Source of the DNA: Halobaculum roseum
Lineage (GTDB): Archaea; Halobacteriota; Halobacteria; Halobacteriales; Haloferacaceae
Direction of reading: 5' to 3'
Length of the DNA stretch: 64,000 nt
Assembly (NCBI RefSeq): GCF_019880245.1
Contig: NZ_CP082286.1
Location: 248,001 to 312,000 of the forward strand
Both the position numbers and the translations under genes were made by a program. This document shows positions 35,003 to 42,744 of the stretch, piece by piece; within the stretch, counting starts at the first letter, position 1, and the number at the start of each line of letters is the position of its first letter. The notes under the pieces are model-generated. The model worked only from the letters and a program-made list of their open reading frames with translations. It was not told where the DNA came from and did not search any database.

Positions 35003-35436
35003 GCGACGAACGCGCGGACGAGGGGAGCGAGTCCGCGAACGGAGGGGGGAGCGGAGCGACCCGCGACGACGCGCCCGCCTTCGAGGCCGCACGCTATCCT
35101 GACGGGTCGATCACCTACCCCGCCCACCCGGTCGGTCCGGGCGGGGAGGCGCCGGTCGACACGGTCGACCTCTCTGAGTACACCGCCGAGGTGATCACCT
35201 GGACCACGTCGACGGCGACGCCGCCGGGCGTGCGAGAGCCGAACCACGTCGCGATCGTCGAGTTCGACGTGGACGGCGAGCCCGTTCGCGCCATCGGACA
35301 GGCGACGACCGGCGACATCGAGATCGGCGAGGAGGTCGAGCCGGTGTACTGCGAGGAGCTTCGCGACCCCGACGCGGGCATCCGCGAGCCCGCCAGCCAG
35401 GAGTGGGACGGCTTCCGGTTCCGTCCCGTCGAGTGA
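34999..35436 (+). CDS. OB-fold (DUF35-type) partner of the thiolase, zinc ribbon missing
   Basis: 145 residues. After an acidic leader (about 1-30) comes a beta-rich OB-fold: SITYPAHPVGP, SEYTAEVITWTTSTATPPGVREPNHVAIVEFDVDGEPVRAIGQ, IEIGEEVEPVY. DUF35 proteins usually carry an N-terminal rubredoxin-like CxxC..CxxC zinc ribbon; it is not visible here. In archaea such proteins form a complex with thiolase and HMG-CoA synthase, channelling acetoacetyl-CoA. ATGA overlap with the thiolase gene supports cotranslation. Confidence 0.8.
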   Translation: MSDERADEGSESANGGGSGATRDDAPAFEAARYPDGSITYPAHPVGPGGEAPVDTVDLSEYTAEVITWTTSTATPPGVREPNHVAIVEFDVDGEPVRAIGQATTGDIEIGEEVEPVYCEELRDPDAGIREPASQEWDGFRFRPVE

Positions 35437-35464
35437 TGCCGGGGGAGCGGGAGGGGGTCGAGCC

Positions 35465-35914
35465 GTGAGCGACGACGGCGCCGATAGTGTCGGCGACTCC
35501 GATAGCGTCGACGACGCGGACGGCACCGACGGAACCGGCGGGCTCGCCGTCAGGACCGGAGTCGCGCTCGGCGTGCTCGGCTCGCTCGTGGCCGTTCGCA
35601 TCTTGCTGGCGCTGTTCGACGTGATCGACCCCGCGCCGGGGACGGCCGCGTATCTCCTCGTCGGCGCGGTCGTCGCCGGCGCGGTCGCGGGCTGGGCGCG
35701 CACGAGTCGCGGACTGGTCGCCCCGACGGCCGTCCCGGCGGTCGTCTTCCTCGGCGCCGTGACCGCGACGTGGGCGCAGTACGTCGCTCCGGAGACGACG
35801 CCGACGCCCGTCGACCCGACGCCGTTGGGGTGGGTGCTGCTCGGATGGCCCGCGGTCGTCCTCGTCGGCGTTGCCGCCGGCGCGGTCGAACTGTACGCGA
35901 AAACGCGCGACTGA
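35465..35914 (+). CDS. four-helix membrane protein with short acidic leader
   Basis: 149 residues from GTG: an Asp/Ser-rich leader (about 1-24), then about four transmembrane helices (about 32-52, 58-78, 88-105, 117-140), ending LYAKTRD. gggggagcgggagggg before the GTG could act as a ribosome-binding stretch, suggesting cotranscription with the thiolase pair 28 bases upstream. No family recognised. Confidence 0.65.
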   Translation: MSDDGADSVGDSDSVDDADGTDGTGGLAVRTGVALGVLGSLVAVRILLALFDVIDPAPGTAAYLLVGAVVAGAVAGWARTSRGLVAPTAVPAVVFLGAVTATWAQYVAPETTPTPVDPTPLGWVLLGWPAVVLVGVAAGAVELYAKTRD

Positions 35915-35945
35915 GTTGCCGCCGATCGGGCGATCCCCGCCGGGA

Positions 35946-36968
35946 TCAGGCTGTCGGGTCGTCCGCGTCGCCGTCGATGTCGTCCGCGGCATCCCCGCGG
36001 CCGTCGGTGTCGTCGCCGTGGTTCCCCTCGTCCCCCTCCCTGTCGTCGTCGTTCCCGTTCCCGACCTCCCGCTTGATCGACTCCAGTTCCGCGTCCACGT
36101 CGACCTCGGGAGCGTCAGCTTCTTCCGATCGATTCACATCGTCGGGTCCGTCGTCGGATCCATCCTCGGTTTCGTCCCCGTCCTCGCCCGGCTCGTTGGA
36201 CTCGCCGGAGCCGTCAGGCTCGCCGACCTCGATGCTGACGGGGCCGCCGTCGCCGGCGGCTCCCCCGTCGCCCCCGCGGTCCGCGCGCCGTTCGCGGTCG
36301 CGCTCCCGGTCGACCGTCTCGCGGGACTCGCGGACCCGGCGCTCCAGCTCCGCGCTCAGATCGCGCGCGTCGGCGACCAGGTCCCGGCTCTCCTCGTCCT
36401 CGGGTAGGTCCGCCTCCGAGAGCGTCTCGCGGAGCCGTTCGAGCGCGTCTGCCGCGTCGGCGGCCGCGCGGTCGGTCGCGGCGGTGACGCCCTCGCCCAC
36501 CGCGTCCGACAGCATCGTCCGGGCGAGCCCGCGCGAATCGCGACGGTCGCGTCGGCCCCCGCGAGCGCCGCGCCCGCGGTTCCTGCGAGCCGGCGTCTCC
36601 CCCGGGGCGGCCAGATCGATCACTCCCTGGAGGAGTTCGAGCGCCTCGATCGTCGCTTCGAGGACCGCCACGACCGTCGGAATGGTGTAGTCGCTCGTGA
36701 ACCGGAACAGCTCCCCCGGAGACGGGGGACGGGGCGGACGACGACGGTCCCGTCGCTCCCGGGTGTCGTCGAGGACTCGTCGGTCGCGATCTGCCGTGGA
36801 CCGTTCGACGCGGCCGCCACCGCGGTCACCGCGGCGGTCGGCGTCGCGTCCGGCGCCGCGCTCGCGGCCCGTGAGCTCGTCACGCAGGTCCGCGAGCGTC
36901 GTCTCCAGCTCGGAGACCAGCGCCGCGAGGTCCTCGTCGTCGCCGGGATCGCGGGAGGGGGTACTCAT
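35946..36968 (-). CDS. long acidic/arginine-rich haloarchaeal protein of unknown function
   Basis: 340 residues. A conserved-looking N-terminal helix (DEDLAALVSELETTLADLRDEL), a disordered Arg/Gly/Asp stretch (about 33-80), a short hydrophobic segment FRFTSDYTIPTVVAVLEATIEALELLQGVIDLA (about 88-120), a charged coil (about 150-225) and a very acidic C-terminal half (about 230-340) with Asp/Glu/Gly repeats. Composition suggests a disordered, possibly gas-vesicle-like or chaperone-scaffold protein, but the only well-defined core (FRFTSDYTIPTVVAVLEATI) is a halophile DUF. Not assigned. Confidence 0.6.
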   Translation of the reverse strand: MSTPSRDPGDDEDLAALVSELETTLADLRDELTGRERGAGRDADRRGDRGGGRVERSTADRDRRVLDDTRERRDRRRPPRPPSPGELFRFTSDYTIPTVVAVLEATIEALELLQGVIDLAAPGETPARRNRGRGARGGRRDRRDSRGLARTMLSDAVGEGVTAATDRAAADAADALERLRETLSEADLPEDEESRDLVADARDLSAELERRVRESRETVDRERDRERRADRGGDGGAAGDGGPVSIEVGEPDGSGESNEPGEDGDETEDGSDDGPDDVNRSEEADAPEVDVDAELESIKREVGNGNDDDREGDEGNHGDDTDGRGDAADDIDGDADDPTA

Positions 36969-37042
36969 ACCGGAACTGTTGGGCGCGTTCCGTCAAAAGG
37001 GTTCACACGCGATCGGGTCGGTCACCGTGAGTCGGTGACGGG

Positions 37043-38140
37043 TCAGCGCGGCTTCGCTCGGCGGTACTGCACGGGCCACTCGATCTCCTCGTCGAGTTCG
37101 TCGGCCGCGTGCAGCGGCCAGTACGGCGACCGGAGGAACTCGCGGGCCATGAGCACGGCGTCCGCGCGGTCGTTCGCGACGATCGCCTCGGCCTGTTCCG
37201 GCTCGGTGATGCCGCCCACCGAGGCGACCGCGATGTCGGCGCCGACCTCGGCGACGTGCTCGCGGATCGCCTCGGCGTACGGGAGCTGATAGCTCGGGCC
37301 CGCGTAGGGCACCTCCTGTGCGGGCGAGATGCCGCCCGCGCTCACGTCCAGCAGGTCGGCGCCGGCCTCGGCAAGCAGCGGGGCGAGCCGCGCCGACTGC
37401 TCGACGTCCCACGACTCGCGGTCGTCGATCCAGTCGGTCGCGGAGATCCGCACGAACACGGGCTTGTCGTCGGGCCACACCTCGCGCACCGCCTCCGTCA
37501 CCTCGCGCACGAGCCGGGTGCGGTTCTCGAAGGAGCCGCCGTACTCGTCGTCGCGGTCGTTGGCCACCGGCGAGCAGAACTCGTGGAGCAGGTAGCCGTG
37601 GGCCGCGTGCACCTCGGCGACCTCGAAGCCGGCCGCCAGCGCGCGCTCGGCGGCCGCGCGGAAGTCCTCGATCACGCCCCCGATCCCGTCCGTCGAGAGG
37701 CTGTTCGTCGGGTGTTCGTCGCCGTCGCGGGGGTACGGCCCCGACGGCGCGTCGACTTCCCAGCCGCCCTCCTCGATCGGGACCGGATCGCCGCCGTCCC
37801 ACGGTCGGTGGGTTGACGCCTTCCGCCCGGCATGCGCGAGCTGTATCGCGGGCACGGACCCCTGTGAGTCGATGAACTCCGCGATCCGGGCCCACTCGTC
37901 GGCCTGCTCGTCGGTCCAGATCCCGGTGTCGTGGGGCGTGATCCGGCCCTCGGGCGAGACCGCGGTCGCCTCCGCCATCACGAGGCCGGCGCCGCCGACC
38001 GCGCGCGATCCGAGGTGGACGAGATGCCAGTCGGTCGGCGCGCCCTCCGGCGCGGAGTACTGGCACATCGGCGAGACGAACACGCGGTTGGGGATCTCGG
38101 TATCCCGCAGCGAGAGCGGGGAGAACAGGTGATCGACCAT
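37043..38140 (-). CDS. Old Yellow Enzyme-family NADH:flavin oxidoreductase (YqjM-like)
   Basis: 365 residues. FMN TIM-barrel enzyme that reduces activated C=C bonds with NAD(P)H. Seen: LFSPLSLRDTEIPNRVFVSPMCQYS, WHLVHLGSRAVGGAGLVMAEATAV, QLAHAGRKAS (FMN/substrate His), EVHAAHGYLLHEFCSPVAN and C-terminal DAVLMAREFLRSPYWPLHAA, all typical of the YqjM class. Start at 38140; 3' end near 37043 is convergent with nothing. Substrate unknown (enones, nitroesters). Confidence 0.92.
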   Translation of the reverse strand: MVDHLFSPLSLRDTEIPNRVFVSPMCQYSAPEGAPTDWHLVHLGSRAVGGAGLVMAEATAVSPEGRITPHDTGIWTDEQADEWARIAEFIDSQGSVPAIQLAHAGRKASTHRPWDGGDPVPIEEGGWEVDAPSGPYPRDGDEHPTNSLSTDGIGGVIEDFRAAAERALAAGFEVAEVHAAHGYLLHEFCSPVANDRDDEYGGSFENRTRLVREVTEAVREVWPDDKPVFVRISATDWIDDRESWDVEQSARLAPLLAEAGADLLDVSAGGISPAQEVPYAGPSYQLPYAEAIREHVAEVGADIAVASVGGITEPEQAEAIVANDRADAVLMAREFLRSPYWPLHAADELDEEIEWPVQYRRAKPR

Positions 38141-38279
38141 GCGCCCGGTACGACCGCGCCGGTACAAACGGCTGGCGGCGACAGAGGGGATTGCCCCTAC
38201 CGACGACCCGCGTGATCGTGGCGCCGTCCGGGGTTTCCGGTTCCCGCGGCTTTTCAATCGGCGTCCGTCTGTCCCCTGC

Positions 38280-39118
38280 ATGGGACTCACCACGGACGAG
38301 GTCATGCAGATCAGTCTCGATCTCGTCGACTGGGACGACACGCCGGCCGACAGCATCGTCTACGTCCCCGGCGAGGATATCGAGACCGCCTCGTGGGCAT
38401 CGATCTCGAATCCCCCGAGATACGGTTGGCCCACGACCTCGGGTACGACCTCGCGCTCGCGCACCACCCGACCGGGATGAGCGCCCGGCTCGATTTCCCG
38501 GAGGTGCTCGACACGCAGGTCGAGTTCATGACCGCCCACGGCGTTCCCGAGGACGTGGCCGAGGAGGCCGTCTCGGACCTGCGTTCGCGGATGGACCACG
38601 GCGGCCACTCCAGCAACTACCGACACGACCCGAGCGTCGCCGAGCTGCTCGACCAGCCGTATCTCAACACCCACCTCGCGCCCGACGAGTACGGCCGCCG
38701 CGTCTTCCGCGAGGTCGCCGACGGGCTCGGCGCAGGCGCGACGGTCGGCGACTTCGTCGACGCGCTGTCGGAGATCCCGGAGCTGGCGGCGGCGGACACG
38801 GACGTGCGCCTCCGCCTCGGCGACGCGGACAACGACCTCGGCGAGGTGGCGGTCCACCACGCTGCGGGCACGAACGGCGGCGCGTCCGTCGCCCGCGCGT
38901 ACTTGGAGCACGGCGTCGACACCGTCCTCTACATCCACGTCGGCGCCGGCGACACCGCCGAGTTGCGCGAGGAGTTCGGGGAGGCGGGGAAGAACCTCGT
39001 CGTCACGGGCCACATCGCCAGCGACGCGATCGGCATGAACGCGGTCGTCGACGCCCTGGAGGAGCGCGGCGTCGACTGCGACACGATCTCGGGGTGCGGG
39101 ATCGGCCGCGACGAGTGA
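38280..39118 (+). pseudogene. NIF3-like protein with an apparent single-base frameshift
   Basis: The ATG at 38280 opens MGLTTDEVMQISLDLVDWDD and the frame runs to GEDIETASWASISN, then leaves the family. A frame beginning VGIDLESPEIRLAHDLGYD continues to the stop at 39118. One missing base in the cc run near 38389-38390 (restoring ...DIETALVGIDLE) joins them into a 279-residue protein. Later parts match NIF3: LALAHHPTG (metal-binding HHP), HHAAGTNGGAS and TGHIASDAIGMN. NIF3 proteins hold a dinuclear metal centre and have an uncertain role. Probably a sequencing error or a recently broken gene. Confidence 0.7.
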
Positions 39119-39133
39119 CCGACCGCGCCGTCG

Positions 39134-39169
39134 GTTTAGGTCGGCCTACCGTTTAGGGATACCAAAACC
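39134..39169 (+). promoter_or_regulatory. putative metal-responsive operator and promoter of a small gene
   Basis: Contains gtttaggtcggcctacc (39134-39150, palindrome taggtcggccta) and gtttagggataccaaaa (39151-39167), which matches 15 of 17 bases of the gtttaggtattccaaaa found upstream of dpsA. A TATA box cctatatct follows at 39168-39176, about 28 bases before the ATG at 39201. TTAGG..CC half-sites are typical of DtxR/SirR-type metal regulators (inference). Confidence 0.55.
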
Positions 39170-39200
39170 TATATCTTCGCGGGGGCGTGAGGAACCGGTA

Positions 39201-39374
39201 ATGACGCACGATCTGCTCGCGGAACGGGACGACGAGGTGTCGTCCGGGCCCGAGTTCGCCCCCGAGACCCCCGTAGCCGCCCTCCGGACGTGTCCCGAGA
39301 GAACGGTGTTCTCCGAGAACGGCAACGCAGACGGCTGGATCTCGACGGACCTGACGGTCGAGCTGGAACGGTAA
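39201..39374 (+). CDS. 57-residue acidic protein of unknown function
   Basis: Short ORF with its own TATA box, ATG to TAA. Product starts MTHDLLAERDDEVSSGPEFA and ends STDLTVELER; the middle CPERTVFSENGNADGWISTD contains one Cys and looks like two beta strands. It shares a metal-operator-like sequence with dpsA nearby, so it may be part of an iron or oxidative-stress response (inference). Family not recognised. Confidence 0.6.
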   Translation: MTHDLLAERDDEVSSGPEFAPETPVAALRTCPERTVFSENGNADGWISTDLTVELER

Positions 39375-39508
39375 TTCAACGGTTCTCGCGGATCTTCTCG
39401 GGCGTCTCGCGCCCGTTCCGCCATCGTCCATATCGGACCCGCGGCTACTCTCGCGGCGGTTCGAAAAAACGGAGACGATTCGAGTTCTGAGGGGCGTCGC
39501 GTCCCGAC

Positions 39509-40057
39509 TTACTGCATCGTTCCCTCGGTGACGAGGGTGTCGTCCTCGAGGTAGTGCTCGATGTGGTGGGCGTCCTCCTCGACCTGCACGATGTTCTCGC
39601 GGAGGATCTCGCCGGTCGTGGGGTCGCCGAGGCCATCGGCGAGCTCGACGTGCTCGCGCAGCGTCTCGATGATGTCGCCGTACATCTCCATGTCGTTCGC
39701 CAGCGACGTGCGGATGTCGTAGACGTCCTCGTCCTCGGGCTCGATAGGGGCCTCCTCCTGCAGCGTCGTCATGGACGCGTGCGGGACGCCGCCCAGGGCC
39801 TGCACGCGCTCGGCGAGCTCGTCGGCGAACGCCTCGGCGTTCTCGGCGGCCTCGCCGAGGAAGATGTGCAGGTCGCGGAACTCCGCGCCCTCCACGTTCC
39901 AGTGGTGCTTGCGCAGCTGGTGGTACAGCACGTACGTCGCCGCGAGGTCGGTGTTGAGCGCGTCGATTATCTGCTCGGCCTTCTCGGCGTCCATCCGAAG
40001 CGCTTCGCTTCCCTCGACATCGCCCGCGGACTTCAGCACACGCTTTTGAGTACTCAT
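39509..40057 (-). CDS. dpsA: DNA-protecting ferritin-like protein DpsA
   Basis: 182 residues of the Dps four-helix fold. Seen: LNTDLAATYVLYHQLRKHHWNVEGAEFRDLH with the inter-subunit ferroxidase His residues (HHWNVEG), FLGEAAENAEAFADELAERVQALGG and the C-terminal EDAHHIEHYLEDD. DpsA oxidises and stores iron and limits hydroxyl-radical damage. Halobacterial DpsA is iron-regulated; here the promoter has ggttttatgtg (40084-40094) as TATA and an operator-like gtttaggtattccaaaa just upstream. Confidence 0.96.
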   Translation of the reverse strand: MSTQKRVLKSAGDVEGSEALRMDAEKAEQIIDALNTDLAATYVLYHQLRKHHWNVEGAEFRDLHIFLGEAAENAEAFADELAERVQALGGVPHASMTTLQEEAPIEPEDEDVYDIRTSLANDMEMYGDIIETLREHVELADGLGDPTTGEILRENIVQVEEDAHHIEHYLEDDTLVTEGTMQ

Positions 40058-40083
40058 CTGTACCTGGCCGTACGCTCGCCGGA

Positions 40084-40131
40084 CACATAAAACCCCGCCT
40101 CACGACAAGAAATCTTTTGGAATACCTAAAC
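40084..40131 (-). promoter_or_regulatory. dpsA promoter and putative iron/metal operator
   Basis: Minus-strand order: gtttaggtattccaaaa (40131-40115), aatttcttgtcgtga, TATA-like ggttttatgtg (40094-40084), then the ATG at 40057. The operator-like site is an imperfect palindrome (TTTAGG..TTCCAAA) and has a 15/17 match at 39151-39167. It overlaps the TAG stop of the upstream nitrilase gene (40126). Confidence 0.6.
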
Positions 40132-40959
40132 ACCGTTATCGTTTCGGGAACCAGAACGCGGGTTCGGGCGGCGTAGGTCGTCGTTCCCGGCCGCGTCGAG
40201 AACCGGGATGAACTCGCGCTGTTCGGCGAGCACCTCGGAGTCGAGGTCGGCGATCAGGTCGCGCTCGTCGCGGTTCAGCGCCGCGGCGACGGCGCCGTCG
40301 GGGCGGACGACCGCCGACCGCCCGGCGTAGGCCGTTTCGGGCGCGTCCGGCACGTCACGAACGCCGGTCCGTCCGGCGCCGACGACCCAGCGGACGCCGT
40401 CGAGCGCCCGGGCGCGCAACAGGAGCCGCCAGTTCTCCGAGTGGGCCGCCGGCCACGCGCCGGCGACGAACAGCGCGTCGACCCGGTCGGCCGCGAAGGC
40501 GGCGCTGTCGCCGACGAAGTTCAGATCGTAGCAGGTGACGAGCCCCGTCGACCCCGCTGGCGTCTCGACGACGACCCGGTCGTCGCCGGCGGTCACCACG
40601 TCCGCCTCGCTCCCCCGGAGGTGTCGCTTGCGGTAGACGGTCGTGTCGCCGTCCGGGGCGACGTACGCGAGGGCGTTGTACAGTCGATCGTCGCTCGCGC
40701 CGCGTTCGAGATAGCCTGCGACGACCGCGAGGTCGTTGTCGGCCGCGACCGACCGGAGCCGGTCGAGTTCCGGCCCCTCGCGGTCGAGCGCGACCCCGTG
40801 GGCGCGCTCGTCGGCGACGAAGCCCGTCAGCGCGTACTCCGGGAACAGCGCGACGGCGACGCGGTCCGGCAGGGCGGCGACGCGCTCGGCGACGGCGTCG
40901 AGGTTTGCCGCGGTGTCCAGATCGGCGACGGACAGCTGGGGGACGGCGACGATTGGCAC
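40126..40959 (-). CDS. carbon-nitrogen hydrolase (nitrilase superfamily)
   Basis: 277 residues from a GTG start (VPIVAVPQLSVADLDTAANLD). The catalytic triad is visible: Glu in FPEYALTGF, Lys in YRKRHLRG, Cys in GLVTCYDLNF. Family members hydrolyse amides or ureides (for example N-carbamoyl or omega-amidase substrates); specificity unknown. An ATG at 41043 would add 28 residues that lack family similarity and overlap the divergent promoter, so the GTG at 40959 is preferred. Confidence 0.85.
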   Translation of the reverse strand: MPIVAVPQLSVADLDTAANLDAVAERVAALPDRVAVALFPEYALTGFVADERAHGVALDREGPELDRLRSVAADNDLAVVAGYLERGASDDRLYNALAYVAPDGDTTVYRKRHLRGSEADVVTAGDDRVVVETPAGSTGLVTCYDLNFVGDSAAFAADRVDALFVAGAWPAAHSENWRLLLRARALDGVRWVVGAGRTGVRDVPDAPETAYAGRSAVVRPDGAVAAALNRDERDLIADLDSEVLAEQREFIPVLDAAGNDDLRRPNPRSGSRNDNGV

Positions 40960-41051
40960 GCCGAACCGCTCGTCCCCCTGGCGCAAAACGACGGCGGTCG
41001 GCCGCCCGGAATATGGAAACGCCCTTGTAGCCGACACACCCATCGTCGGCC

Positions 41052-42365
41052 ATGAGCGACGACGACCCGGCCGAGGAGTCAGGCGACCCCGAGGACGCCG
41101 AGGAGACGGAACTCGTCCCCGAGGTGTCCGCGGAGGATCTCGACGCTCGGCTGGACGAGACCGCCGAGGCGCTCGAGGCCGCCGAGACCGAAGCCGATCT
41201 CGACGATGTCGAAGCCGACCTCGACGACATCGAGGCGGACCTCGAACGCGCCGACCTCCCGGAACCGGACGAGGACGACGAGGACGCGGAGGACCCGCGC
41301 GAGGAGTTGGAGTCGCGCCTCTCCGACCAGCGCGACGACCTCGAGGAACAACGCGGCCCCTACGCGTCCGACGTGGTCGACGACATCGAATCGGCGCGGG
41401 CGACGATCGCCGACACCCGGTGGACCGACGCGGGCGAGGCTGACCTCCCGGGCGTCGTCGACGACTTCCTCGCCGCGGTGAACGAGGCGCTCGATGCGGA
41501 TCTCGACCGCACGGGCGACGACGGTCCCGAGTCGCTGGCCGACGCGCTCGACGACGCGGTCGCGGCCGTCGAGGACGCGGACCTCGACGCCGACGAGGAC
41601 GCCGACACCATCGCCGCCCTGCTCGAGGCGACCGACGCGCTGGAGACGGGCGTCGACGACGCCGAGGAGTGGGACGACCTCGAAACGCACGAACAGCTCC
41701 AGGCGCAGGGATTCTACGACGTGCTCGGGCACTACAAGGACTTCCCGCCTGAGCTTGCGGCGCTGAAGGAGCACGAGCAGCAGGGGAACGTCGAGATGGT
41801 GCTGCTCGCGCTCGACTCCCTGCAGTCGGAGTTCATGGAGGAGCACTGTCTGGACGCGCTCACGCGGATGAACGACGAGGGCGCCTTCGAGGCCATGCAC
41901 CAGCGCGCACAGAAGCGCGACCAGCCCGCGATCCGCGCGCTCGGCAAGATGGCCGCCGAGGACGCCGTCGAGACGCTCGTCGAGTACGTCGACTCCGACT
42001 CGAACCCCGCCCTGCAGAAGGTGACGTTCAAGGCGCTCGGCGAGATCGGCCACGCCGACGCCGTCCAGCCGCTCGCGAACAAGCTCGCCATGGACAACGA
42101 CGAGGTGCGCCCCTACGCGGCCCGCGCGCTGGGGCTCCTCGGCGACGCCCGCGCGGTCGACCCGCTGGCCGATGCCGCGGCCGACGACGAGAGCGACAAC
42201 GTCCGCGCGGCCGCCCTGTGGGCGCTGCGCCAGATCGGCACCGAGGACGCGCTGGAGGCGGCCGCCGAGTTCGACGACGACCGCGCGTTCATCGTGCAGA
42301 CGGAGGCCAAGAAGGCCCGCGACGCCCTCGACGCCGCCGGCGAGGGCGAGGAAGTCGCCGCGTAA
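41052..42365 (+). CDS. HEAT-repeat protein with acidic N-terminal half
   Basis: 437 residues. Residues about 1-190 are very acidic (runs of Asp/Glu with alternating Leu/Ala heptads, probably coiled coil). From about 210 to 430 there are PBS-lyase/HEAT-type helical repeats, for example RMNDEGAFEAMHQRAQK, AIRALGKMAAEDAVETLVEYVD, ALGEIGHADAVQPLANKL, ALGLLGDARAVDPLADAA and ALWALRQIGTEDALEAA. HEAT arrays are scaffolds for protein-protein contact; partner unknown. The start fits gaatatgg about 38 bases upstream. Confidence 0.8.
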   Translation: MSDDDPAEESGDPEDAEETELVPEVSAEDLDARLDETAEALEAAETEADLDDVEADLDDIEADLERADLPEPDEDDEDAEDPREELESRLSDQRDDLEEQRGPYASDVVDDIESARATIADTRWTDAGEADLPGVVDDFLAAVNEALDADLDRTGDDGPESLADALDDAVAAVEDADLDADEDADTIAALLEATDALETGVDDAEEWDDLETHEQLQAQGFYDVLGHYKDFPPELAALKEHEQQGNVEMVLLALDSLQSEFMEEHCLDALTRMNDEGAFEAMHQRAQKRDQPAIRALGKMAAEDAVETLVEYVDSDSNPALQKVTFKALGEIGHADAVQPLANKLAMDNDEVRPYAARALGLLGDARAVDPLADAAADDESDNVRAAALWALRQIGTEDALEAAAEFDDDRAFIVQTEAKKARDALDAAGEGEEVAA

Positions 42366-42395
42366 TCGCGACAACCCCGTCGCCGCGACCGGTTC

Positions 42396-42635
42396 TTACA
42401 ACAGTTCTCCGACGAATAGCAGCGTGAACCCCAGCGAGACCAGCAGGCCGCCGACCCGGCCGAGGTTCGTGTGTTCGGTGACTTCGGCGGGCGCGATGTC
42501 GACGTCGTAGCTGTCCCACTCCTCCTCGTAGGTGACGTACGAGGGGACCTGAAAGAACTCCAGGGCGACGAGGGCGCCCCCGACGGCGCCCAGCGCGGCC
42601 CCGGCGAGCGTGACCCCCTCGGCGACGGTGACCAT
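42396..42635 (-). CDS. small two-helix membrane protein
   Basis: 79 residues: MVTVAEGVTLAGAALGAVGG... with a first helix (about 7-28), a soluble YEEEWDSYDVDIAPAEVTEHTNLGR stretch, and a second helix (about 57-77) ending FVGELL. Alternative upstream starts belong to an antisense shadow. Function unknown. Confidence 0.65.
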   Translation of the reverse strand: MVTVAEGVTLAGAALGAVGGALVALEFFQVPSYVTYEEEWDSYDVDIAPAEVTEHTNLGRVGGLLVSLGFTLLFVGELL

Positions 42636-42744
42636 ATCAGGTATCCGCCATTGTCGACGCAAAAACGCACCGAAGGCCGCCGGGGCCGGCCGCCGACGGT
42701 TCTGGACGACCCACGGAATCGGCGCGGCGAGGGTTGAAGTACGA

